Assembly (NCBI GenBank): GCA_021731345.1
Contig: JAKFXO010000027.1
Location: 1 to 23,347 of the forward strand
Direction: 5' to 3'
DNA from: Candidatus Peribacterales bacterium
GTDB lineage: Bacteria > Patescibacteriota > Gracilibacteria > Peribacterales > Peribacteraceae
DNA: 23,347 nt
This document shows positions 7,291-14,674 of the stretch, one piece after another. The notes below the pieces were generated by a model. It was not told the origin of the DNA, made no database searches, and was given only the letters and a program-made list of their open reading frames with translations. Positions within the stretch are counted from its first letter, which is position 1. Each line of letters begins with the position of its first letter. Both the position numbers and the translations under genes were made by a program.

Positions 7291-7670
7291 CCACTGACCC
7301 AAAGCCACCGAGCCAGTACAAAGACGATGACCTCGTCTACGTCGATCCTGAGACCAGAACGGTTGTTGGTATCGTCGAATGGATCAAAGGCGAAAAGCCG
7401 AAGTCTAAGCCATACGTCGCAGTTGCAGGAAAAGACGCAAAGCCGGGTGAGAGGCCGAAAGGCTTTTGGCGCAAGTTCTATCCATGGGGAACGTATCGCA
7501 GCATGAAGCGCATCTACAAAGTAGAGGGCAAGATCAAAGATGCAGAGCCGAATAAGACACTTGAGGAAGTGCTCCCTCGTGCGCTGGCCGAAGCCTTCTG
7601 GACGTGGGACGACAAGAAAAAATCTGCACCTGCAGTCACGGACACTGCGAAGGAAGCTGAGCAGATTTAG
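7287..7670 (+). CDS. small soluble hypothetical protein
   Basis: This 127-residue protein is not recognised. It is highly charged and Lys/Pro-rich, has no membrane segment or signal peptide, and contains an aromatic patch GFWRKFYPWGTYRSMKRIYKVEGK at about residues 59-82. The first half (DDLVYVDPETRTVVGIVEWIKG) looks like a small beta-rich domain. The start overlaps the stop of the membrane-protein gene (ATGA), implying translational coupling and perhaps a shared role. Its TAG stop overlaps the stop of the convergent fbp gene by 3 nt. Confidence 0.65.
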   Translation: MTTDPKPPSQYKDDDLVYVDPETRTVVGIVEWIKGEKPKSKPYVAVAGKDAKPGERPKGFWRKFYPWGTYRSMKRIYKVEGKIKDAEPNKTLEEVLPRALAEAFWTWDDKKKSAPAVTDTAKEAEQI

Positions 7671-8638
7671 GACTTTAGGACTTTGCAGACGCGCTCTACT
7701 TCTTTCTTCGCGCCGATGATGAGCGGTGTGCGCTGATCAAGGTCGTTGATTTCAACGTCTAAGACGGACTTCTCTCCGTTACTAGCTCCTCCTCCTGCTT
7801 GTTCCATGATGTAGGCAAATGGGCCACACTCGAAGAGCAGGCGTAGCTTGCCGTTGGGATACTTACTGCCGCCAATGTTGGTGAAGATACCCGCACCCTT
7901 GATGAGCATGTGGTGAATGTCTGGGACCATACCGCCTGAGTAACGCAGCGTGTGTGCTTCGTTCATCCACGTGTCCATCATCTTGCGGTAATTTGGCGTA
8001 TCCACGACAGCGCGCAGGTTACCCGGTGCGTACGTCTTCACTTCGTCCGTCATCGTGAGGTTTTTCTGGAGCAGCACGAACTCGCCAACTTCATTGAGGA
8101 AGAACGCATGGACGCCTTTGCCAGCCGAGTACACGAGGATCGTGCGTGGGCCGTAGACGAGGTACAGAGCGGCTACCTGATCACGCGGAGTCTTGCCGAT
8201 GGGGCTACCTGCTTCGTAGATACCGAAGATGGAACCAATTGCGAGGTTGCAGTCCACAAGGCTGGAGCCATCGAGCGGGTCAAAGACGAGCGTAAACGGT
8301 GCGTCTGGGACGAGTCCCATGAGTTGCTCGGACTCTTCTTCGGAACAGAAGCTTGCAACGAGGCGGCTTTCACAGAGCTGTTCTTTGATGATCTTATTGC
8401 TGAGCACATCCAGCTTCAGCTGTTCTTCACCAAATGTGTTGCTGGAGCCCGCAAGCCCTAGGTCAGTCGTGCGAATAGCGTTCTCGACGTATTTTCCGGC
8501 GCGCGCGATATCATTGATGAGGTGACGTAATTTGTCCGGTGTTCCGGATGTGAAGAGGTGCTGATTGAGCGATACGCGTGACGGCAATGTGCACGAGTAT
8601 CCGACTGTTGCTGGCTGAGCGGAGGATTTTTTCGTCAT
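7667..8638 (-). CDS. fbp: class I fructose-1,6-bisphosphatase
   Basis: Hydrolyses fructose 1,6-bisphosphate to fructose 6-phosphate, the committed gluconeogenic step. From the ATG at 8638 (MTKKSSAQPA) the protein has 323 residues. Metal-site residues are visible in SEEESE (about 99-104) and DPLDGSS (about 120-126). Class I signatures RYSGGMVPDIH and KYPNGKLRLLFECGPFAYIMEQAGG form the substrate and active-site region near the C-terminus. A longer in-frame start at 8710 would overlap the end of gap and is unlikely. The gene lies 14 nt downstream of gap, so the two are probably cotranscribed. It ends in TAA overlapping the stop of the convergent gene. Confidence 0.93.
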   Translation of the reverse strand: MTKKSSAQPATVGYSCTLPSRVSLNQHLFTSGTPDKLRHLINDIARAGKYVENAIRTTDLGLAGSSNTFGEEQLKLDVLSNKIIKEQLCESRLVASFCSEEESEQLMGLVPDAPFTLVFDPLDGSSLVDCNLAIGSIFGIYEAGSPIGKTPRDQVAALYLVYGPRTILVYSAGKGVHAFFLNEVGEFVLLQKNLTMTDEVKTYAPGNLRAVVDTPNYRKMMDTWMNEAHTLRYSGGMVPDIHHMLIKGAGIFTNIGGSKYPNGKLRLLFECGPFAYIMEQAGGGASNGEKSVLDVEINDLDQRTPLIIGAKKEVERVCKVLKS

Positions 8639-8652
8639 ACGGCGATTGGGAA

Positions 8653-9669
8653 TCAGATGAGAGCGGCGACTTTCAGTGTCATTTCCGTGACGCGCATTGC
8701 ATAGCCCCACTCGTTGTCATACCAGCTGAGGATCTGCGCAGCGGTACCGTCCACTACTTTCGTGGACGGAGCATCTACGATGGACGAATGTGGGTCAGTC
8801 TGGAAGTCGATAGAGACACACTGGTCATGAGAAATAGCGAGGATGCCTTTCATCGCATTCGTCTTCGTCGCTGCTTCGATGGCGCTATGAATGCCTTCAA
8901 CAGTGGCTGTTTTCTTGAACTGAAACGCCATGTACGCACAGCTCACCGTCGGTACAGGGACACGGAAGGCCATACCGTCCATTTTCCCTTTTAGATGCGG
9001 AAAAATGACTGCGCATGCGCGTACGGCACCGGTTTTTGTGGGGATCATGGAGAGTGTTGCAGCGCGTGCTTTTCGGAGCTCGCCTCCTTCCTTCGGTTTG
9101 TTATCCAAAAGATTTTGTGACGCTGTGAACGCGTGAACGGAGCTGACGAGCAGAGACTCCACACCGTACGTTGCTTCCATCACTTTGATGACGGGAGCAA
9201 TGCAGTTTGTGGTGCACGATGCATTGCTGATGATGTGCATGTCTTTCGTGAGCTCATCATCATTCACACCCATGACGAACGTCGGGGTCTCGTCTTTCAT
9301 CGGAGCTGTGACGATGACGCGCTTGGCGCCAGCATTGAGGTGCGCTTGTACCTCTTCACGTGTATCGAAATTACCTGTCGATTCGATGACGATATCAACG
9401 TTGAGTTCCTTCCAAGGACACTTTGCAGGATCGCGTTCTTTCACAACACGAACGTGGCAATCATTGACCATAATGTCATTTCCGTTCACGGAAATATCGG
9501 CATGGATGCGACCGTGCAGAGAATCGTATTTCAAAAGATACGCTCGCATCTCAGCATCAGACGAAGCGTTAATGGCAACAACCTCTACATCTTTTCCATA
9601 CATCTCGATGAACTGTCTGTGGATGTTTCTGCCGATGCGTCCGTATCCATTTATTGCGACTCGAAGCAT
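8653..9669 (-). CDS. gap: glyceraldehyde-3-phosphate dehydrogenase, GapB-like
   Basis: Phosphorylating GAPDH of 338 residues. It has the N-terminal NGYGRIGR nucleotide-binding loop, catalytic Cys in SNASCTTNC (about residue 151) and catalytic His at about 178 (SVHAF). The C-terminal WYDNEWGYAMRV is typical. The residue that usually binds the NAD ribose (Asp in 'INDLTD') is replaced: VAINASSDAEM at 31-41 resembles the 'INAS' of Bacillus GapB, an NADP-preferring gluconeogenic enzyme. The Leu-Pro pair of NAD-type enzymes is also altered (LLDNKPKEGGELRKARAA, with a short insertion). With fbp 14 nt downstream, a biosynthetic direction is likely. Coenzyme preference is inference. Confidence 0.93.
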   Translation of the reverse strand: MLRVAINGYGRIGRNIHRQFIEMYGKDVEVVAINASSDAEMRAYLLKYDSLHGRIHADISVNGNDIMVNDCHVRVVKERDPAKCPWKELNVDIVIESTGNFDTREEVQAHLNAGAKRVIVTAPMKDETPTFVMGVNDDELTKDMHIISNASCTTNCIAPVIKVMEATYGVESLLVSSVHAFTASQNLLDNKPKEGGELRKARAATLSMIPTKTGAVRACAVIFPHLKGKMDGMAFRVPVPTVSCAYMAFQFKKTATVEGIHSAIEAATKTNAMKGILAISHDQCVSIDFQTDPHSSIVDAPSTKVVDGTAAQILSWYDNEWGYAMRVTEMTLKVAALI

Positions 9670-9739
9670 GAGCTGACACTACGGTATCCGTGCGCTTCAA
9701 ATCAAGAAAATCCGCTTGAACAGGTACCTTAGACCAGGA

Positions 9740-10816
9740 TTATCCGTAAATTCCGAGTAGAACACCGAGAAACGCCATAAAAGCTCCCACAATCCAGAGA
9801 CGCATGGTGACTTTGCTTTCACCCCAGTTGAGGGCTTCCAGATGATGATGGAAGGGAGCGGACTTAAAGACCTTCTTGCCGTTTCGGAACTTCTTGCTCG
9901 TGAGCTGAATGATGACGGAGAGCATTTCGATGACGAAGACGAAGCCGATGAGCGGCAGGATGAGCACTTGGTTCACCATGAATGCCATGACGGCTAGCGT
10001 GCCGCCAAGGGCGAGGGAGCCGGTGTCACCCATAAAGAAGATGGCAGGTGGAATGTTGTGCCACAGGAAGGCTGCAAGCGCGCCAGCAACAACGCCACAG
10101 AACGCAGCGAGTACCAGGAGCCCAGAAAGATATGCGACAAGTGCGAAGGCGCCGAAAGCGATGATCAGGAGTCCTGCTGCAAGGCCATCGAGACCGTCGG
10201 TCACGTTCACGGCATTGGCGGTACCAATGACGACGAGAATGAAGAACGGAAGATACATCCATCCAAGGTCGAGCGTTTCAGGAAGTCCCATCATCGGACC
10301 GAATGGAATATCGACAGTTTGATATTGAAGTCGGAAGTAAAACCACGCACCAGCGAGCGAGCTCATGACAATCAAGACGATGAGCTTTGGCAGTGCGTTG
10401 AGGCCTTTGTTTTTACCCATGCCGCGGATATTCAGGTAATCATCCACTGCACCTAGAAGCCCAAAACCGACAAGCACAGCGAGCGGGATGTATACCTGTC
10501 CGCGCTGAAGGAGCGAGTGTTCTACAACTCCTTGGAGCGAGAGTCCTCGTGAAACCAAAACGGTGATCAGAATAGAGCCCCACACCAGAAGTCCGCCCAT
10601 CGTCGGCGTTCCTGCCTTGGCTTGGTGGTACGTCAGAAAGACACTGGCCGATCCCCCATCCACAGCTTCCACTCGCAATTTTTTACCGAGCTTGAAGTGA
10701 TGGAGAAACTGAACGAATGGCTTTGTCAGGATGAGAGCAACGAGAAACGCCGCAAACGAATATGCGAGAATTTCAAGTAGTGAAATCTCAGGTCTGATCG
10801 GGAGGTCTTCAAGCAT
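9740..10816 (-). CDS. mraY: phospho-MurNAc-pentapeptide transferase
   Basis: Integral membrane enzyme that transfers phospho-MurNAc-pentapeptide to undecaprenyl phosphate, making lipid I. The 358-residue protein has about ten hydrophobic segments. MraY motifs are present in order: GTPTMGG (69-75), VDDYLN with the Asp pair (124-129), NAVNVTDGLDGLA (201-213), MGDTGS (262-267) and the HHH loop (323-325). Length and topology match the family. It lies 60 nt downstream of dnaB and 70 nt upstream of gap rather than in a dcw cluster. A -10-like box sits 6 nt before its ATG. Confidence 0.96.
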   Translation of the reverse strand: MLEDLPIRPEISLLEILAYSFAAFLVALILTKPFVQFLHHFKLGKKLRVEAVDGGSASVFLTYHQAKAGTPTMGGLLVWGSILITVLVSRGLSLQGVVEHSLLQRGQVYIPLAVLVGFGLLGAVDDYLNIRGMGKNKGLNALPKLIVLIVMSSLAGAWFYFRLQYQTVDIPFGPMMGLPETLDLGWMYLPFFILVVIGTANAVNVTDGLDGLAAGLLIIAFGAFALVAYLSGLLVLAAFCGVVAGALAAFLWHNIPPAIFFMGDTGSLALGGTLAVMAFMVNQVLILPLIGFVFVIEMLSVIIQLTSKKFRNGKKVFKSAPFHHHLEALNWGESKVTMRLWIVGAFMAFLGVLLGIYG

Positions 10817-10822
10817 ACGGAG

Positions 10823-10828
10823 ATTCTA
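10823..10828 (-). promoter_or_regulatory. mraY -10 box, leaderless spacing
   Basis: On the minus strand TAGAAT (five of six) ends 6 nt before the mraY ATG at 10816. I see no convincing -35. Confidence 0.4.
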
Positions 10829-10876
10829 TGCCAAATACGTCGATCGGAATACCAACTTTTATTCACCTCTCATGCA

Positions 10877-11785
10877 TCATTCATCATCGTGCACTGGTGG
10901 CCTAAAGGCAGCGCTGCCGCCTTTTACCTGCCCGATCATCTTATGCGTTGTGCGTGCGGCCATTGATTTTACCTCCTGAGTTTTGTCGACGTCGTAGAAG
11001 CGCATCTGCTCTTTCTTGAACATGAGCTCCACGCGTCCGGTCGGACCGTTACGGTGTTTGCGGACATAGATATCCGTGATGCCGGGACGATCAGAGTCTT
11101 CTTCGTAATAGTCTTCGCGGTACATCATGAGCACGACGTCGGCGTCCTGCTCGATGGATCCTGATTCACGAAGGTCGGAGAGCTGCGGAATGTTTCCCGG
11201 ACGACTTTCCACTGCGCGCGAGAGCTGAGAAAGAGCGACGATCGGAATTTTTAATTCGCGACCGAGCATCTTGAGCGAGCGTGAGATTTCGGAAATTTCC
11301 TGTACACGGTTGCCGCTGTAGCTAGCGTTACCTGTGCTCATGAGCTGCATGAAGTCGATGATGATCATATCGAGACCGTGCTCCATCTGGAGGCGGCGGG
11401 CTTTGGCGCGGAGCTCTGGAATGGACGAGCCCATGGAGTCATCGATGAAGATGTTTGCTTTCGAGAGATCATCCATGATTGGACCCATGTTTTGAAAGTC
11501 ACGATCTTCAAGTTTTCCCTTCTGGAGCTTCCACGAGTCCACGCCGAGCATAGAGGCGAAAAGACGGTCTACGAGCTGTTCTTTGCTCATTTCGAGCGAG
11601 AAGATGGCGATCGATTTTCCGTGTTTGATGGCTGCACTCTGCGCAATATTGAGTGCGAGTGATGTTTTTCCCATCGATGGACGTGCAGCGAGAATGATGA
11701 GGTCCGATGGCTGGAAACCCGAGAGTTTGAAGTCGAGAGCTGCAAAACCAGTCGGTACGCCTTTGATCGTATTGTCGTCTTTGTT
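10877..11785 (-). CDS. dnaB: DnaB helicase, C-terminal ATPase part (no start codon of its own)
   Basis: This is the RecA-like motor half of the replicative helicase, in frame with the upstream part. It begins NKDDNTIKGVPTGF immediately after the TAG. It carries Walker A ARPSMGKTS, a Walker B region LDMIIIDFMQLM, ALSQLSRAVE, and the C-terminal DVVLMMYREDYY and KHRNGPTGRVELMF typical of DnaB. The first in-frame ATG (11674) lies inside the P-loop, directly before GKTS, so a protein starting there would lack the first strand and half of Walker A. The 37 codons between the TAG and that ATG contain no ATG, GTG, TTG or CTG. A working helicase therefore seems to need decoding of the TAG, or the base is an error or mutation. 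Confidence 0.85.
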   Translation of the reverse strand, partial: NKDDNTIKGVPTGFAALDFKLSGFQPSDLIILAARPSMGKTSLALNIAQSAAIKHGKSIAIFSLEMSKEQLVDRLFASMLGVDSWKLQKGKLEDRDFQNMGPIMDDLSKANIFIDDSMGSSIPELRAKARRLQMEHGLDMIIIDFMQLMSTGNASYSGNRVQEISEISRSLKMLGRELKIPIVALSQLSRAVESRPGNIPQLSDLRESGSIEQDADVVLMMYREDYYEEDSDRPGITDIYVRKHRNGPTGRVELMFKKEQMRFYDVDKTQEVKSMAARTTHKMIGQVKGGSAAFRPPVHDDE

Positions 11786-11788
11786 CTA
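11786..11788 (-). other. in-frame TAG interrupting dnaB
   Basis: The amber codon falls in the linker between the N-terminal domain and the ATPase domain (…YEKFAEMH, stop, NKDDNTIKG…). One base change (for example from GAG) would restore a 479-residue DnaB of normal length. TAG ends recA, glmS, nadK and others in this window, so it is not a general sense codon. Confidence 0.85.
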
Positions 11789-12316
11789 GTGCATTTCCGC
11801 AAACTTTTCGTAGCGGGCACTGAGAATTTCTTTGATGTGAATAAACTTTTCTTTGAGGAACGTTCCGGAAATGCTGAAGACAGTTTTTTCGACGATTTCG
11901 AGAAGCTCAGGAATATCTCGGTCTTCTTCATGTCCGAGTGCTTTGATCCTATCGCCAGCCTGAATGATGCGCCTGAGCACAGACTTTGTTTTGACGATCT
12001 GTCCGTACTTGAAAATGTGAGCGGACACCGGAACTTTGGATGCAAGTTCGGCGAGGAATGCGCTTCCTCCAACATCTTGGATTTTCTTTTCGTCTTGGAG
12101 CTTGCTTGTGACCGTCACGATATCCACCGGCTGGTGGGTTTGGTACAGGTCGACAATCGCTGAATAGATGATGCGGTACGAAGGCTCGTAGAAGTCCTCA
12201 GGCTGCAGAAGATCCGAAACCTTGATAATGGCCTCTGGGTCCATAAGCAGCGCGCCGAGCACTGTTTGCTCAGCTTCAAGGCTGTGTGGCTGCACGTCGA
12301 GAAAAGCTTGGGCCAT
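11786..12316 (-). CDS. dnaB: DnaB helicase, N-terminal domain part (truncated by TAG)
   Basis: Encodes 176 residues covering the DnaB N-terminal domain (QPHSLEAEQTVLGALLMDPEAI near the start, DFYEPSYRIIYSAIVDLY, PVDIVTVTSKL) and the linker helix (YEKFAEMH), then a TAG. In DnaB this domain forms the collar that contacts primase; alone it has no motor. ATG 12316 (MAQAFLDVQPHS) is preferred to 12394, because typical DnaB begins a few residues before 'PH(S/N)xEAEQ' and a -10-like TACACT lies 8 nt upstream of it. The gene lies downstream of recA, separated by the recA terminator, and upstream of mraY. Confidence 0.85.
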   Translation of the reverse strand: MAQAFLDVQPHSLEAEQTVLGALLMDPEAIIKVSDLLQPEDFYEPSYRIIYSAIVDLYQTHQPVDIVTVTSKLQDEKKIQDVGGSAFLAELASKVPVSAHIFKYGQIVKTKSVLRRIIQAGDRIKALGHEEDRDIPELLEIVEKTVFSISGTFLKEKFIHIKEILSARYEKFAEMH

Positions 12317-12324
12317 GGGAACCG

Positions 12325-12330
12325 AGTGTA
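12325..12330 (-). promoter_or_regulatory. candidate dnaB -10 box
   Basis: On the minus strand TACACT (four of six) ends 8 nt before the ATG at 12316. The recA terminator lies upstream, so a separate promoter is expected here. No clear -35. Confidence 0.35.
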
Positions 12331-12405
12331 GATGACTTTGGCCGGAAGAGAAAAGGCCGCTCTGCGACAAACCGATGGACGGAATCAAGGACAACTGCCA
12401 GACAT

Positions 12406-12431
12406 AAAAAAACGGAGGGAACCCTCCGTTT
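12406..12431 (-). terminator. intrinsic terminator of recA
   Basis: On the minus strand AAACGGAGGG, a 2-nt loop and CCCTCCGTTT form a perfect 10-bp stem running into seven consecutive T. It begins 24 nt after the recA stop. Confidence 0.92.
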
Positions 12432-12454
12432 GTAAGCCCTTTTGTGAATGACGC

Positions 12455-13546
12455 CTAGACGTTCAGCTTCTTGAAGGCGTCGCGAATGTCTTTATCAAGC
12501 TTGTCGGTGAGCTTCGGGTTAGCCTTGAGGTACGCCCTGGCCTGTTCCCTACCCTGTCCGATCGTCTCTTCGCCAACGCGGAAGTATGCGCCGGACTTTT
12601 CGATGAAACCGTACTTGAGCCCGAGGTCGAGAACATCGCCTTCGCGGGAGATGCCCTGAGCGTACAAAATATCGAACTCTGCCTGACGGAATGGTGGAGC
12701 AATTTTGTTCTTCACGACTTTGACGCGAGTACGGTTACCGACGATTGTCTGCTCATCTGCACCCTTCTCCATGATTTTGTCGATTCTGCGGACGTCCAAA
12801 CGGAGCGATGCGTAGAACTTGAGTGCGTTGCCGCCTGTTGTGGTTTCTGGGTTTCCGAACATGACGCCGATCTTCATACGCATCTGGTTGATGAAGACGA
12901 CGGAGCAGTTAGTCTTGCTGACGATAGCCGTGAGCTTGCGGAGAGCCTGACTCATGAGGCGTGCCTGCAGACCCATGTGACTGTCCCCCATCATGCCTTC
13001 GATTTCAGCGCGTGGCGTCAGAGCTGCAACTGAGTCGATGACGATGATATCGAGACCACCGGAGCGCACGAGTGTTTCTGTAATCTCCAGAGCTTGTTCG
13101 CCGTCGTCTGGCTGTGAGACGAGGAGGCTATCGACGTCGACGCCGATCTTCTTGGCGTATGAGACGTCGAGTGCGTGCTCAGCGTCAATGAAAGCGGCCT
13201 TTCCGCCTCGTTTCTGAACCTGTGCTATAGCGTGGAGTGCTAGTGTGGTCTTACCGGATGATTCTGGTCCGAAGATTTCAATGATGCGACTTTTTGGGAT
13301 GCCGCCCCCGAGAGCGAGATCGAGGCTCAGAGATCCGCTTGGATATGTCTCGATCTGTGTGTTCTGGGCGTTACCCATGTCCATGATCGATCCGGCTCCG
13401 AACTGTTTCTCGATATCGGCGATGGCCGCCTTGAGTGCGAGGTTTTTTGCGGACTGCACGGTGTCTGCCTTATCCAGCTTCGCTGGCTTTGGTGCGAGTG
13501 CTGGCATGTCCTTGGTAACGGTCGCGTCTGTGGTCTGCTTTGTCAT
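12455..13546 (-). CDS. recA: recombinase RecA
   Basis: DNA-dependent ATPase for strand exchange and SOS signalling. The protein has 363 residues. The core begins near ALKAAIADIEKQFGAGSIM (about 38-55). Walker A is GPESSGKT (93-100), followed by FIDAEHALD, Walker B LDIIVIDSVAAL, and loop-2 MFGNPETTTGGNALKFYAS. An N-terminal extension of about 30 residues (Ala/Lys/Pro-rich) exceeds most RecA proteins; the first ATG is the only one before the core apart from Met14. A promoter with a palindrome at the predicted start site lies upstream, and a strong terminator follows. The stop is TAG. Confidence 0.98.
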   Translation of the reverse strand: MTKQTTDATVTKDMPALAPKPAKLDKADTVQSAKNLALKAAIADIEKQFGAGSIMDMGNAQNTQIETYPSGSLSLDLALGGGIPKSRIIEIFGPESSGKTTLALHAIAQVQKRGGKAAFIDAEHALDVSYAKKIGVDVDSLLVSQPDDGEQALEITETLVRSGGLDIIVIDSVAALTPRAEIEGMMGDSHMGLQARLMSQALRKLTAIVSKTNCSVVFINQMRMKIGVMFGNPETTTGGNALKFYASLRLDVRRIDKIMEKGADEQTIVGNRTRVKVVKNKIAPPFRQAEFDILYAQGISREGDVLDLGLKYGFIEKSGAYFRVGEETIGQGREQARAYLKANPKLTDKLDKDIRDAFKKLNV

Positions 13547-13575
13547 GATGGGAGTAAAGAATGAAGTAAGGTGTA

Positions 13576-13585
13576 TGAACGTTCA
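13576..13585. promoter_or_regulatory. operator-like palindrome at the recA start site
   Basis: TGAACGTTCA is a perfect 10-bp palindrome 30-39 nt upstream of the recA ATG, at the predicted transcription start. It has GAAC/GTTC half-sites as in Gram-positive LexA boxes, but without the usual 4-nt gap, so LexA binding is only a possibility. Confidence 0.4.
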
Positions 13586-13590
13586 CCTGC

Positions 13591-13619
13591 ACTATCTCGT
13601 AGTCACGGAGATGGGTCAA
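13591..13619 (-). promoter_or_regulatory. recA promoter
   Basis: On the minus strand TTGACC (13619-13614, five of six), a 17-bp spacer and GATAGT (13596-13591, four of six) predict a start near 13584 and a leader of about 38 nt. Confidence 0.55.
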
Positions 13620-13652
13620 TCAGGAGGACTTGAGAAGTCTAGAATTTATTGT

Positions 13653-13670
13653 GGTGTACATGTGTACACC
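13653..13670. promoter_or_regulatory. 18-bp perfect palindrome upstream of recA
   Basis: GGTGTACATGTGTACACC reads the same on both strands. It lies between the lipoprotein stop and the recA promoter, about 35 bp upstream of the recA -35. It looks like a dimeric-regulator site; as a hairpin it would have a 7-bp stem but no following T-run. The binding protein is unknown. Confidence 0.5.
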
Positions 13671-13718
13671 CAGTATAAGTTAAAATTAAGAAATTAAGAT
13701 AATGGCTTATAGAAGACA

Positions 13719-14564
13719 CTATTTGCGTGCTTTACACTGACCGATCTGATTCTCAAGATCTGTAATATTACAGAAGTAGCCTGCTCCGCAGAGGATGCCG
13801 GCCGCTCCTCCGCACGGAGTCCCTGCACCGCTGCCGGTGACTTGCGTGATGGATTCTTTATCCGTCAAAAAGGACAGTGTTCCGAGAGCGCGTTCAAATT
13901 GAGATGCGACAACGGTACCATCTTCTTCAGTTTTCAGTTGTTCCTGCATCGCAGGGTCAAAATGCAGTTCGATCACCGTGTCTTTTTCGAGGATGTAGAC
14001 GTCTTCAGAATTCCCCTGACCTGCGATTCTGGTGCCTCGGCGGTTCCTAATGAAAATGGACGTGCCACCAGGAGGAAGCGTCGTGCCGCTCATGAGACGA
14101 ATAGTGAGTAGCGGATTGGTTTCACCTGGCAGCATGAATGTTGCCACTTTATTTTTGATAGAGCCTTCCCATGTCTGTGGAACGCCGATGCGGATATTGA
14201 GAGTTGGAATTTCGAAACGGTGCAGATCTTCATCGCCATGCGAACGCTTGACGGTTTCAGCAACAAGCACTGGCAGGTCTGATTTGGATGTATTGGCTTC
14301 CAGTGTTCCTTGGACATAGACCGTCTGGCCTTCCAGATCTGTCATGTTCTGCGTACGGCTTTCGACAAAATATTTTTTTTCATTCTCAACGACGAGGATG
14401 TGTGAGCCGCGGCGAACAAGGGAGTTTTCAGCTTTGATGAGCGTTCCGGTAGCGCTCGTAGGTCCGTAGTTGATCGTTGGCCCATCATTTTTTGTGCAGG
14501 CTGAGAATGTTACGACAGTTGCGATGGCAGCAGTGAGAGTTAGAAATTTGAGATGAGTTTTCAT
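13719..14564 (-). CDS. predicted lipoprotein with Cys-rich C-terminus
   Basis: This 281-residue protein is predicted to be exported and lipidated. A hydrophobic signal (LKFLTLTAAIATVVTFSAC) ends in a lipobox-like TFSAC, with the lipidated Cys at about 23. The first part of the mature protein (about 30-110) has a small beta-domain pattern (GTLIKAENSLVRRGSHILVVENEKKYFVES…GQTVYVQGTL), resembling OB-like or DUF-type secreted domains. The C-terminal 30 residues hold five cysteines in a CGGAAGILCGAGYFC pattern seen in some secreted bacterial proteins. No catalytic motif is evident. ATG 14564 is preferred to 14600 because it begins the signal peptide. The gene lies between the sigma-4/HARE gene and recA; the stop is TAG. 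Confidence 0.75.
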   Translation of the reverse strand: MKTHLKFLTLTAAIATVVTFSACTKNDGPTINYGPTSATGTLIKAENSLVRRGSHILVVENEKKYFVESRTQNMTDLEGQTVYVQGTLEANTSKSDLPVLVAETVKRSHGDEDLHRFEIPTLNIRIGVPQTWEGSIKNKVATFMLPGETNPLLTIRLMSGTTLPPGGTSIFIRNRRGTRIAGQGNSEDVYILEKDTVIELHFDPAMQEQLKTEEDGTVVASQFERALGTLSFLTDKESITQVTGSGAGTPCGGAAGILCGAGYFCNITDLENQIGQCKARK

Positions 14565-14572
14565 GGAATCAA

Positions 14573-14578
14573 AATATA
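14573..14578 (-). promoter_or_regulatory. -10 box of the lipoprotein gene
   Basis: On the minus strand TATATT (five of six) ends 8 nt before the ATG at 14564. A terminator lies just upstream, so a separate promoter is expected. No clear -35. Confidence 0.45.
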
Positions 14579-14627
14579 GCTTTGGACTATGGATTTCCAC
14601 CTCTTTGCCTTGCCCTTCTTTGGTAAC

Positions 14628-14655
14628 AAAAAAGCCGCCCCGGAGGACGGCTTTT
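14628..14655 (-). terminator. intrinsic terminator of the sigma-4/HARE gene
   Basis: On the minus strand AAAAGCCG pairs with CGGCTTTT, extended by two inner G-C pairs past one mismatch, and the stem runs into a six-T tract. It starts about 20 nt after the stop at 14675. Confidence 0.9.
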
Positions 14656-14674
14656 GAATGCGATGGAAGGAAGA

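Noticed and set aside
11675..11788. Intein or group I intron in dnaB as the cause of the split
   Set aside because: Only the stop codon and 37 codons separate the TAG from the next in-frame ATG, and those codons encode normal DnaB sequence. There is no inserted element.
13674..13711. TATAAG/CTTATA inverted repeat after the lipoprotein gene as a terminator
   Set aside because: A 6-bp A+T-rich stem with a 26-nt A+T-rich loop and no T-run is expected by chance in such sequence.
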